The notes below the pieces were generated by a model, which was not told the DNA's origin, did not search any database, and saw nothing but the letters and a program-made list of their open reading frames with translations. From Methylomonas methanica (GTDB lineage Bacteria > Pseudomonadota > Gammaproteobacteria > Methylococcales > Methylomonadaceae): 39,026 nucleotides of DNA. The stretch spans positions 1 through 39,026 of the forward strand of contig LUUF01000112.1 in the NCBI GenBank assembly GCA_001644045.1, read 5' to 3'. Of the stretch, positions 1 to 7,086 are shown one piece after another. The first letter of the stretch is position 1, and the number at the start of each line of letters is the position of its first letter. The translations under genes were made by a program, and so were the position numbers.

Positions 1-430
1 TTTACACAGCCTGGACCCAAACTTGACGGTCGCACTTCTCTAAACCGACCAGCCAGCCAAATCGAGATTCTGCGAACTGGATGCCCAGAAAGCTGCCTTT
101 GGCGACCTCAACCAATCGGCCATTACCGGCCGGTAACGACGTCCGCGTAATTTTTCGTCGCTCACGTCAGCGAACGACCGCTTTTTGGCGAGCAATCTTG
201 CATCGCCGTCGGCTCGACCCGGCCAAAACCGGTCATTGATGATGTCGGCGTAATTTTTCGTCCGTCACTCCAACGAACGGCCGCTTTTGGGCGAGCAATT
301 TTGTATCGTCGTCAACTCAACTCGGCCAAAACCCGCCGCTCGGAGTAGCTATCCGATTTTAATAATTAAGGCACCATGTAACCCAATCGGCTGTCCGGTA
401 TTCGGCTTCGTTTTGGGTCGTCGTTTGATG
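1..430 (+). repeat. Degenerate intergenic repeat block, copy 1
   Basis: No convincing gene lies here. The stretch is a mosaic of degenerate repeats. A unit of about 103 bp is tandemly duplicated: the string gtaatttttcg starts at 147 and again at 250, each followed by a matching run through cgaacg, ccgctttt, gcgagcaat and cggccaaaacc. Segments around 30-115 and 315-415 match the block at 4815-4985 in the same orientation, and the reverse complement of 38840-39026. Positions 14-40 (27 bp) recur exactly as the reverse complement at 4677-4703. The repeats run to about 430; from there to 570 I see nothing. Confidence 0.75.
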
Positions 431-571
431 GCTCTAGGCTCAATACGTCCAGGTCGGTTGTCAACCAACTGTTCAGCCACTAAAAGGAGCAGGCAGACCC
501 GAGAGGAATCCGGGTGACCGTTTGCTTTCGGGTTTACCTTTGCATCCATTACGATTCATATAGAGCCAATT

Positions 572-1471
572 TCACTTTGCCCGTGGGCTAACTTGAGTCG
601 CTGACACAAAAAACTCGACGATATCCTGACTTCGCTCGGGCCAATGTGAATGGATGTTATCACCTTCACAGTACAACGTTTTTACGCCCCCGGCACACCC
701 TGAATAAGAGGAGCAACCATTTGCGATTTTATCCGGAATAGGATCACATTTATTACAAGCTGCCCACCAACCCACCGCTTGCTGACCATAACCAGGAAAC
801 AGGCGATCCTTGCTGCTGTGCATGATCATAACCGGCAAGGGCTCGGGGCATCTCCGGTCGCGTAAATCATCATATGCAACCCCTGCTGCGCTCGGCGCAA
901 TGGCACGTGGGATGTGTCGTGTGCCAGTCATAAATGCTAATGCCATTGCCGAAGTCCCTCCATCGGAATGTCCCGTAACATAGACCTGTTTTTCATCAAT
1001 ACACCACTTTTTGGCCATTAAACTGGGAATGGTGCCTAATTCTACGGTAGTGCTGGGCGATAATTCCGGGTGATCCGCATAGGCCACGATGAAACCGGCT
1101 TGGGTAGCAGGAAAAGTGAACCCAGTTGTTTTTTCGGTTTTAGCCCGATTCGATCCGGCCGGAGAAAATACCAGTAATAGTGGGTGGGCAACGGATGCAT
1201 CATAATTGGCTGGTGTGCGGACATTGTATTTGATGCCATTTTCGGTTTCTTCACCATAAGTCTCTCCAGCGTCTCCACTGAGTTGATCAGCTTTGCAAAG
1301 GCGTTGCAGCATCTCAGGTCGATACACGGCCTGCCCCAATTCTACCGAGTCGCCGCTATGATCCATCAAAAGCATGACAACCATTACTAATATCGGTAAC
1401 CCGAATAGCACTTTCTGCCAAGAATTGGTTCTTAAAAGAAAAACCTTTAATTGAGCCATATTCATAGTCAT
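572..1471 (-). CDS. Membrane-anchored alpha/beta hydrolase (PHB depolymerase / LpqC-like esterase)
   Basis: A 299-aa serine hydrolase. One hydrophobic segment at residues 20-37 should anchor it to the inner membrane or act as an uncleaved signal, placing the catalytic domain in the periplasm. The nucleophile elbow GHSDGG holds Ser169. Asp222 (SSKDRLFPG) and a histidine at 274 or 276 (GDNIHSHWP) complete a plausible triad. Several cysteines in the last 70 residues suggest disulfides, which fits an exported protein. The family covers poly(3-hydroxybutyrate) depolymerase-like and feruloyl-esterase-like enzymes, so the substrate cannot be read from sequence. It is the last gene of a minus-strand operon, 39 bp after the 201-aa protein and downstream of the EthD-like gene. 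Confidence 0.75.
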   Translation of the reverse strand: MTMNMAQLKVFLLRTNSWQKVLFGLPILVMVVMLLMDHSGDSVELGQAVYRPEMLQRLCKADQLSGDAGETYGEETENGIKYNVRTPANYDASVAHPLLLVFSPAGSNRAKTEKTTGFTFPATQAGFIVAYADHPELSPSTTVELGTIPSLMAKKWCIDEKQVYVTGHSDGGTSAMALAFMTGTRHIPRAIAPSAAGVAYDDLRDRRCPEPLPVMIMHSSKDRLFPGYGQQAVGWWAACNKCDPIPDKIANGCSSYSGCAGGVKTLYCEGDNIHSHWPERSQDIVEFFVSATQVSPRAK

Positions 1472-1510
1472 ATTCCCCCTAAGTACGTTTGACTCGCCTG
1501 TACCATTCGC

Positions 1511-2116
1511 TCATGCCCCAGGTGAGTGATTGGGCGCTTCCTTATTCGCTAACTTCATTACTATATAAGCCAGCAACAACAAGCTTCCGATCATCACAAT
1601 CTGCAACATATAGCCTTTTCCCGGAACCGATTCCAGGCCAACAGAGAACGGAATATGAGTATCAAGACGCTTATCCTTGTCGACAATAGCGATGTGTGCC
1701 AAATAATTACCAGCACCATATTGACTAAAATCGACCATACTATCGAAAGTACCGTTTTTAACTTTTTTCGGCTGCTGATAAAAAACCCTTTGCCCTTCAG
1801 GTTCTTTGGTGATTTCGAATTCCACGCTGACATTGCGCAGACTTTTACCTTCGTAGTCGAACACCAAATTAGTTGGGCCGATTTCGGGAATGATGCTGCA
1901 ATATTCCCGATCCCCTGACAGAGTCGGGGTATAGGCCGTGAAATGGACTCGTTCAAAACCAACCCTCGTAACGCAAGCATCGGCCTCGTCAGGCGCACCT
2001 CGATGCGCTTGGGCAATAGTTGGCATTAATCCGACCCAAAAGACAACAGGCAGCAGACCCAGCCACCTAATGCGCTTATAAGCCACCTTTTTTAGTTTGT
2101 TGATTGAGTTAGACAT
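1511..2116 (-). CDS. Periplasmic membrane-anchored protein with a predicted mature N-terminal histidine
   Basis: A 201-aa protein with a long signal peptide ending in AQA at residues 35-37, so the predicted mature protein starts His38-Arg-Gly. A soluble, probably beta-rich domain follows (about 40-165), with Cys48, a VHFTAYTP segment and an EYC motif. A C-terminal membrane helix (about 170-187) comes before a short cytoplasmic tail. Orientation would be N-out with the domain in the periplasm. I do not recognise a named family. An N-terminal His after signal cleavage is the hallmark of copper histidine-brace proteins (PmoB, CopC, LPMO), and a C-terminal anchor recalls PmoD, but a copper role is only inferred. 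It is the middle gene of a three-gene operon with gaps of 42 and 39 bp. Confidence 0.65.
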   Translation of the reverse strand: MSNSINKLKKVAYKRIRWLGLLPVVFWVGLMPTIAQAHRGAPDEADACVTRVGFERVHFTAYTPTLSGDREYCSIIPEIGPTNLVFDYEGKSLRNVSVEFEITKEPEGQRVFYQQPKKVKNGTFDSMVDFSQYGAGNYLAHIAIVDKDKRLDTHIPFSVGLESVPGKGYMLQIVMIGSLLLLAYIVMKLANKEAPNHSPGA

Positions 2117-2158
2117 TGATTTGCCTCCACTGTGATTATGTTAAATCCGATGGTCGGA

Positions 2159-2485
2159 TTAGAAATCAAAGGTTTCCACCTCGGAGATCAGAAACAACGG
2201 CTCACCACCGCTAGAAATCTCAACGGCATGCTGAGCTGTTTCTTGACCGCCTGGTGAATTCAGACAAGCCTTTAATTCGGCGAGCGATGGAAAATAAACC
2301 TCGGCAATTCGATGAAACTGCGCTGCAGATTTGTCTACATTGGAAAGAATCAATGAGGCGACAAATCGTGTTTTGCCGGCCAGCTTTTCGACAGCCATCG
2401 GCACATGCTCATCAGCATAACGACGTTCAAAAGTTTTTAAATCTGTTGGCGTAGGGTACATTACGATTAATTTTGCAGTTTTCAT
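2159..2485 (-). CDS. EthD-family protein
   Basis: A 108-aa protein of the EthD / dimeric alpha-beta barrel type. It opens with a beta strand (KLIVMYPTP), then the characteristic DLKTFERRYADEHVPMA stretch, in which the Asp-Glu-His-Val-Pro element is typical of the family. It lacks a signal peptide and should be cytosolic. EthD proteins accompany ether or aromatic catabolism enzymes, often with unclear catalytic roles, so no reaction can be assigned. It is the first gene of the minus-strand operon with the histidine-start protein and the hydrolase. It is divergent from the LysR gene, which is therefore its likely regulator. Confidence 0.75.
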   Translation of the reverse strand: MKTAKLIVMYPTPTDLKTFERRYADEHVPMAVEKLAGKTRFVASLILSNVDKSAAQFHRIAEVYFPSLAELKACLNSPGGQETAQHAVEISSGGEPLFLISEVETFDF

Positions 2486-2569
2486 AGGAATATTGAATAT
2501 TTATTTGATTGGACGTTTATATTAAATAATGAGTTAGGAAAATAGTAAAATACCAATTTTCTATGAAAC

Positions 2570-2586
2570 AATAGGTTTTTCCTATT
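2570..2586. promoter_or_regulatory. Candidate LysR box between the EthD and LysR genes
   Basis: AATAGG-ttttt-CCTATT is a perfect inverted repeat with a 5-nt spacer. Within it, TAGGTTTTTCCTA (2572-2584) fits the T-N11-A consensus of LysR-type binding sites. It sits 16 bp before the LysR start and 84 bp from the EthD start, in an AT-rich divergent promoter region, as expected for autoregulation and control of the neighbour. The assignment rests on the motif only. Confidence 0.5.
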
Positions 2587-2602
2587 CAAAAAGGGGCAAA
2601 CT

Positions 2603-3478
2603 GTGGAAATGCAACAAATTCGCTATTTTCTCGCCGTCTGCGATAAAGGTTCGTTCACTCGCGCTGCACAAGCAACCTATGTGGCCCAACCCTCGCTGAC
2701 CCAAGCAATTAAGAAATTGGAAGAAGAACTTGGCGGTGAGCTATTTAGCCGAGACCGCAGCGGATGTCGGTTGACGGCTTTAGGACGTTTGGTCGAACCT
2801 TCTATACGTGAAATAGTGCGCAAGACGCAAGCTCTCAAAGCTGAGGCTGTGCGTTTCAGCCGCTTAAATACTGTGCCACTTCGCATCGGCGTGATGACGA
2901 CCATTGCCGCACACCATTTAAGTCCATTCTTCACTAACTTTCAGCAAGAACGACCCCATGTAGAACTGGAATTAATTGTCGACAGTGAATGCAATCTATT
3001 GAATCAACTTGATGAAGATGGCCTGGATTTAGTTATCAGCGCACCAACATCCTTACTGGCAGAGCATTACCAGTCTTTAAAGCTTTACGAAGAACGCTAT
3101 GTCGTTGTCTTCAACGACAAACACCGTTTCAATCAAATGCAACAAATTGATTTAGCGACCATACAAGCTGAACCTTACTTGGATCGCCTGAACTGTGAAT
3201 TGCGTGAAACACTGAGGAGTGTGTGCCAGGGACGGCAGGTCAATCTTTATGCTGCCTATAGAAGTAATAGCGAAGAGTGGATACTGAGTATGGTACGCGC
3301 CGGCATCGGTGTTGCGCTAATGCCGGAATTCACCATCACCAAAAATGCAGATCAGATTCGAGTTCGTTATCTGTCAGATCCGGAAATTCGTCGCACCATC
3401 TGCGCTATATTCCCACCCACATCGGCCGCAAAACCCGAAGTGGCAGAAGTATTGAAAAGTCTGCGGATGAGTTTTTAA
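2603..3478 (+). CDS. LysR-family transcriptional regulator
   Basis: A 291-aa LTTR. Residues 1-60 form the winged helix-turn-helix (QQIRYFLAVCDKGSFTRAAQ, then QPSLTQAIKKLEEELGGELF). The rest is the periplasmic-binding-protein-like effector domain, from about residue 90 to 285. The effector is unknown. The start is GTG at 2603, with AAGGGG at 2591-2596 six bases upstream; the ATG at 2609 is an alternative but is spaced less well. It is divergent from the EthD, histidine-start protein and hydrolase operon and is probably its regulator. Confidence 0.9.
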   Translation: MEMQQIRYFLAVCDKGSFTRAAQATYVAQPSLTQAIKKLEEELGGELFSRDRSGCRLTALGRLVEPSIREIVRKTQALKAEAVRFSRLNTVPLRIGVMTTIAAHHLSPFFTNFQQERPHVELELIVDSECNLLNQLDEDGLDLVISAPTSLLAEHYQSLKLYEERYVVVFNDKHRFNQMQQIDLATIQAEPYLDRLNCELRETLRSVCQGRQVNLYAAYRSNSEEWILSMVRAGIGVALMPEFTITKNADQIRVRYLSDPEIRRTICAIFPPTSAAKPEVAEVLKSLRMSF

Positions 3479-3529
3479 AAAATCACTGGTTAGGCAAAAC
3501 TAAATCAAAAGTCCGATTATGGCGTTTAA

Positions 3530-3547
3530 AGGGGTTAGGAAACCTCT
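3530..3547 (+). terminator. Possible terminator after the LysR gene
   Basis: A short hairpin lies about 50 bp after the stop codon. AGGGGTT (3530-3536) can pair with AACCTCT (3541-3547) across a 4-nt loop, with one G-U pair. A run of five T follows only after ten further bases (gattattgcagttttt), so the terminator is weak at best. The rest of the gap up to 3756 holds nothing I recognise. Confidence 0.3.
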
Positions 3548-3756
3548 GATTATTGCAGTTTTTCAAGAAAAATTGACGCGCAAGCCATTGTTTTAATGGG
3601 TGCTGAAGCAATCGGCCAGAAAGCCGTCATACATGTTTCTCAATAGCTGACCTGCAAATAGGCTTGAGCAGACCTTCACCAACTCAATTTATTGTTGAAG
3701 GTTACAATGAAAAGCCCAGTTTTATTTGGTCAATTGCTTGGCAAATCAAAATCCTT

Positions 3757-4335
3757 TTAATATTCATACATCACGTTCTCAATACGGCGATCTGGCACTA
3801 ACCATAGCAATGCGACCAGCACATAAAGCCCTTGAGCTAACCATGGCGACCAAAACGTGCTTAGTGTCGCTATTAAGTAAATCAATGGTGAGGATTTACC
3901 CTTCCAGTCGCTACCGACAGCTCTTTTTAATAGCGAATTTGTCCCTTGTGAACCGATGATGAGGTATTGTAATAATATGTAAGCGATTGCTGCCATCAAT
4001 AGAACCACGCCGTAAGCCATCGTTGGTATAGCCGCAAAGTGATTTTCCCCCATCCAGGCAGTTGTGAACGGAAATAACGATAACCAGAACAATAAATGCA
4101 GGTTTGCCCACAATATCGAACCAGTGACTTTTTGGCATGTATGCAGTAAATGGTGATGGTTATTCCAGTAAATGCCTACATAGACGAAGCTCAACACATA
4201 GCTTAAAAGCACAGGAATCAAAGGAATCAGCGCATTGATGTCCGCAGTATGGGGTACTTTCAATTCCAATACCATGATGGTGATAATGATGGCCAGTACC
4301 CCATCACTGAATGCCTCCAGCCGACCTTTACCCAT
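3757..4335 (-). CDS. TMEM175-family (DUF1211) membrane protein, putative potassium channel
   Basis: A 192-aa integral membrane protein. It begins with the family signature R-x-x-x-F-S-D (Arg5 to Asp11, RLEAFSD), followed by the first helix VLAIIITIMVLELKVP. About five to six helices follow, with a HHHLLH cluster in the second or third segment. Bacterial TMEM175 proteins are K+-permeable channels lacking the usual selectivity filter. Length is normal for a single-domain bacterial member that would act as a tetramer. It stands alone, convergent with the LysR gene. Confidence 0.8.
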   Translation of the reverse strand: MGKGRLEAFSDGVLAIIITIMVLELKVPHTADINALIPLIPVLLSYVLSFVYVGIYWNNHHHLLHTCQKVTGSILWANLHLLFWLSLFPFTTAWMGENHFAAIPTMAYGVVLLMAAIAYILLQYLIIGSQGTNSLLKRAVGSDWKGKSSPLIYLIATLSTFWSPWLAQGLYVLVALLWLVPDRRIENVMYEY

Positions 4336-4404
4336 GTCTTACCTCGTTAACGTACTTGTAGTGATGGGTAGCTATTATTACAGCCTATGGTTACGCACTG
4401 TTTT

Positions 4405-4512
4405 TTAAAATACAAAATTCAATTGGGCTCTTACATAATCGCTATCATGTCCACCTTCAGTAATCACTTGTCCCGCAAAAAATGGGTGTAAGTAAAACCG
4501 AAGGAAAGGTGT
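4405..4512 (-). pseudogene. Fossil: C-terminal end of an outer-membrane beta-barrel protein
   Basis: On the minus strand a stretch of about 35 codons is open up to a TAA at 4405-4407. It reads LHPFFAGQVITEGGHDSDY and ends in YVRAQLNFVF. Alternating hydrophobic residues and a final Phe are the insertion signal of outer-membrane barrels. Upstream the frame meets a stop after a few more residues and no start is found, so only the last one or two strands survive. The parent family cannot be named. Confidence 0.5.
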
Positions 4513-4676
4513 TTATTGATTTCTCACTCTGTGTTTGCCGAAATGGCGAGGGCTCGATATTGGCAGGCACCCTCTATATGTGGATGTCGCAAAATTGGCC
4601 GTTGGATGCGGTCGCCAATGGCCGCTTTGTAGATCTCCAGTTCCCAGGCGCTGGATTTAGCTGACTGACTGGTTTG

Positions 4677-5010
4677 GAGAAGTGCGACCGTCAAGTTTGG
4701 GTCGGCTGCACTCAGTGGCGACTGGCAGCTTTCGGGAATCAGAATTTAATGACAGCTTTCCGGCAAGGAATCAGATGAGCTGTCAGTCGAATCACGACCC
4801 AAAACGGCCTGTCGCGTTTCTCTAAACCGGCCGGTCAGCCTAATCCAGATTCTTCGAACTGGAGGACTACAAAGCAGTCGTTGGCAACCTCACTCGGTTG
4901 GCCAAAACCAACAAACGAGGCAACTATCGAATTTAAATAGTTAAGGCAACCTTTGACCCAGATGACTGTCCGGTATTCGGCGAGCAAATTGACAATATCA
5001 GGAAAACTGG
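4677..5010 (+). repeat. Degenerate intergenic repeat block, copy 2
   Basis: The gap from 4336 to 5035 holds the barrel fossil and this repeat block. Positions 4677-4703 are the exact reverse complement of 14-40 (27 bp). Next, gcagctttcggg-aatcag and cagctttccgg-aatcag form a short local duplication. From about 4815 to 4985 the sequence aligns in the same orientation with block 1 (ctctaaaccg, gattct-cgaactgga, ggccaaaac, ttaaggca, ctgtccggtattcggc), and with the reverse complement of the block at the right end of the window. Confidence 0.75.
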
Positions 5011-5035
5011 AGGTTCCAATTAGGCCCCGACTGCT

Positions 5036-5620
5036 TTAATGTTTGCCTTTTCGTAGGTAAACATATCCCACCACACTTAACGCCAAAATGAAAATAACAA
5101 TATTAAATTCCATAACATACTCGATCACTGCCGTCCCAAAATGGTAGTAAAGCGAGAAAAAACTTAGTGTCGAAATCGTGCAGGCAAATAAATCGGAACA
5201 GGCAAATTTTATCGCGCTCATTTTGCCCAATCCGGCTGTCAAAAACAAACCATTGCGGACACCGAAAGGGATGAATCGCCCGAATATCAAGGTGAGTATT
5301 CCATAGCGCTGATAATAATCATGAATTTTATCGATTTTATCTTGCCTAATCATTCCAGCGAAAAACCTAATTTGAAGTATATTGGGGCCTAATAATCGCC
5401 CTAAGCCATAACAAATTAAATCGGAACAATAAGAACCGAGGTAAACTGCCAGGAAGAGATCGGTCAATATTTCAGGATTCTTAATCGCCAGAGACGCCGC
5501 AATAAACAACATGCCGTCTTCAGAAACAGGAATATTAAATCCGGCCAATAACAAAACGCCGAATATGATGACAGGGGCATATTCGATATGATTTTGAATG
5601 ACATCGACCAAGGCATCCAT
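5036..5620 (-). CDS. DedA-family membrane protein
   Basis: A 194-aa inner-membrane protein of the DedA / SNARE-associated (PF09335) family. It has the re-entrant region near residues 25-45 (FNIPVSEDGMLFIAA), a YLGSYCSDLICYGLGRLLG segment, and the conserved FGRFIPFGVRNGLFLTAGLG element at about 113-132, which carries the family's key arginines. DedA proteins are implicated in lipid flipping (undecaprenyl phosphate, phospholipids), membrane potential and envelope integrity. It sits 36 bp downstream of the 115-aa membrane protein, probably in the same transcript. Confidence 0.85.
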   Translation of the reverse strand: MDALVDVIQNHIEYAPVIIFGVLLLAGFNIPVSEDGMLFIAASLAIKNPEILTDLFLAVYLGSYCSDLICYGLGRLLGPNILQIRFFAGMIRQDKIDKIHDYYQRYGILTLIFGRFIPFGVRNGLFLTAGLGKMSAIKFACSDLFACTISTLSFFSLYYHFGTAVIEYVMEFNIVIFILALSVVGYVYLRKGKH

Positions 5621-5656
5621 TTTATTGTGCAGTGCTTCGTGGTGCCTAAAATGATT

Positions 5657-6004
5657 TTACTGTCGATTTTGCCAATATTTTGCTGCCAGAAAGCCCAACA
5701 GAGCTCCCCATGCCAACATATAAATGCCATGTAATATTATTTCGAAGTTTAAGCGGTAAGCATCGATATAGTAGTCGTAGAAATAATCCAATATAACAAT
5801 GACGAGGATCAGTTTAAGGGAATTCTTAAAGCTTAACGATTTGGCGTAGAAACAGCTCACCCCCATGACAAAAAAGCCCAGTAAAAATCGTGTGCTGGCG
5901 TGAATACTCCACTCGGTGCTGAGTATCGCAGTTTTCAACATCGCCATATTTATGAAATATAGAAAAAACAATCCTAAGATAAAGGTAAAACTAAGTATTT
6001 TCAT
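5657..6004 (-). CDS. Small integral membrane protein of unknown function
   Basis: A 115-aa protein made almost entirely of hydrophobic helices, about four: residues 3-22, 38-56, 64-80 and 88-108. I do not recognise the family. The only polar features are a YFYDYYIDAY stretch near the third helix and a basic C-terminal tail. It lies directly upstream of the DedA gene in the same direction, so a joint envelope role is possible but not shown. Confidence 0.6.
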   Translation of the reverse strand: MKILSFTFILGLFFLYFINMAMLKTAILSTEWSIHASTRFLLGFFVMGVSCFYAKSLSFKNSLKLILVIVILDYFYDYYIDAYRLNFEIILHGIYMLAWGALLGFLAAKYWQNRQ

Positions 6005-6240
6005 GGCAAGCCCTTTGTAGACTTAAAAATTTATTCTTGTTTTAATTAACATCTGGTTGATTTGCTGTTTCGAGCGTTATATTTAGCCATACACCGATTT
6101 GATAAATAATTTATTGTGGTTTATTAGGGGGGCAATCTTCCTGAATAAGCCAGACAGAATCGATCCCCTAATGCGGTATTGACATTAACACATGCGGCAT
6201 TTATTTCGGCGGATACCATCTTAGTCTGGAAGCCGATGAT

Positions 6241-6411
6241 ATGGTTTCATTTATTTTTTCTGCTTCAGGTTTTCTCAAAGGGGATGGAGCGGATATCAGG
6301 GACAATTATGGCGCGAGTAAAGTGTTAGCGCAGTCACATCGGCAGGCCAAGATGACTACACGAAACTACGCCGCGTTGACTCCACAAATTTGGGAAACTA
6401 TCAATCCGTAA
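6241..6411 (+). pseudogene. Fossil: 5' fragment of a GH5 glycosidase gene
   Basis: An open frame of 56 codons contains FLKGDGADIRDNYGASKV. It aligns with FLKVDGVEIRDNYGAGKEV of the intact GH5 protein at 26655-27977, just after its signal peptide. The nucleotide match covers roughly 6255-6325 (atcagggacaattatggcgcg is identical apart from edge bases) and then stops; the remaining 30 codons do not resemble GH5. The frame even starts with a hydrophobic stretch (MVSFIFSASG) like a shortened signal peptide. No catalytic region remains. Elsewhere in 6005-6573 I see no gene. Confidence 0.6.
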
Positions 6412-6573
6412 GGAAGATTTGACCTTGATATAAACACCCAACTTGATTTGCCATAATCGAAATGACGACTGGTGACACGACCGCTTGTTTTGCCCAACAT
6501 CGGTTAGCTTCGAATATTTCGAAGAGTCTCACACCTTTGTGGGCATGCAAAGCTGATTACAAGAAAGGCGTCC

Positions 6574-7077
6574 TCAATTTCCCGTTGTTCTAGTTAAGGT
6601 TTCAATTTTATTAACGATTTGTGAAACGCCCAAAGGTTGATTATCAATCACTGAAAGACATTTTTTATAGTATCGTAGTTGAACACAAACCTTTTTACTC
6701 TCTATAGCAGGCTCTTTATTGACAATGGTAGTTACGGTTTGACTATCCTTGAGAACTACCTTTTTCTTGACGTTAAACGTATCCGAAATTTCAAAAAAAT
6801 GCACAGCATAAAAATCATTAAGCAGCTCAATTAAGGTATCGTTTGTAACGTTTAATGGTTGTTGTTGGTTATTTTTAATAAAATAACTGTTTCCATTGCC
6901 ATTTATTGAAATTTGATACCTTTCGGCGTTTTCCTTATTAGATTGACTGGAAACAGTTATTTGTATCTTCTTTAGCGGGAATTGAGTTGGCAATACCAAA
7001 GAATGTGGCTTCGCCATAACAGTGCTACTAAAAAACACACCGATCAATATCGAGAAAAGCAATAGATTAATTTTCAT
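6574..7077 (-). CDS. Secreted protein of unknown function
   Basis: A 167-aa protein with a clear Sec signal peptide (residues 1-22, ending VMA before KPHS). The mature part is probably beta-rich and includes a strand-like QISINGNGNSYFIKNNQQQ segment and a LLNDFYAVHFFEI segment. That layout faintly recalls DUF6438-type proteins, but the assignment is weak. Two cysteines near the end (KVCVQLRYYKKCLSV) could form a disulfide in the periplasm. It starts 9 bp after the P-type ATPase stop, so the two are almost certainly cotranscribed. It is more AT-rich than the ATPase gene. Confidence 0.65.
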   Translation of the reverse strand: MKINLLLFSILIGVFFSSTVMAKPHSLVLPTQFPLKKIQITVSSQSNKENAERYQISINGNGNSYFIKNNQQQPLNVTNDTLIELLNDFYAVHFFEISDTFNVKKKVVLKDSQTVTTIVNKEPAIESKKVCVQLRYYKKCLSVIDNQPLGVSQIVNKIETLTRTTGN

Positions 7078-7086
7078 ATATTATTC

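Noticed and set aside
287..549. Open frames on both strands in the left repeat block
   Set aside because: They follow the repeat units, lack ribosome sites and overlap each other; better explained as repeat DNA.
3640..3720. Imperfect hairpin around accttcaccaac and gttgaaggt
   Set aside because: The stem has a bulge, no T-run follows, and it does not sit at a gene end in either direction.
4482..4664. A 60-codon plus-strand open frame
   Set aside because: It lies across the barrel fossil and the approach to the repeat block, has no domain or hydrophobic pattern, and its residues do not look like a protein family.
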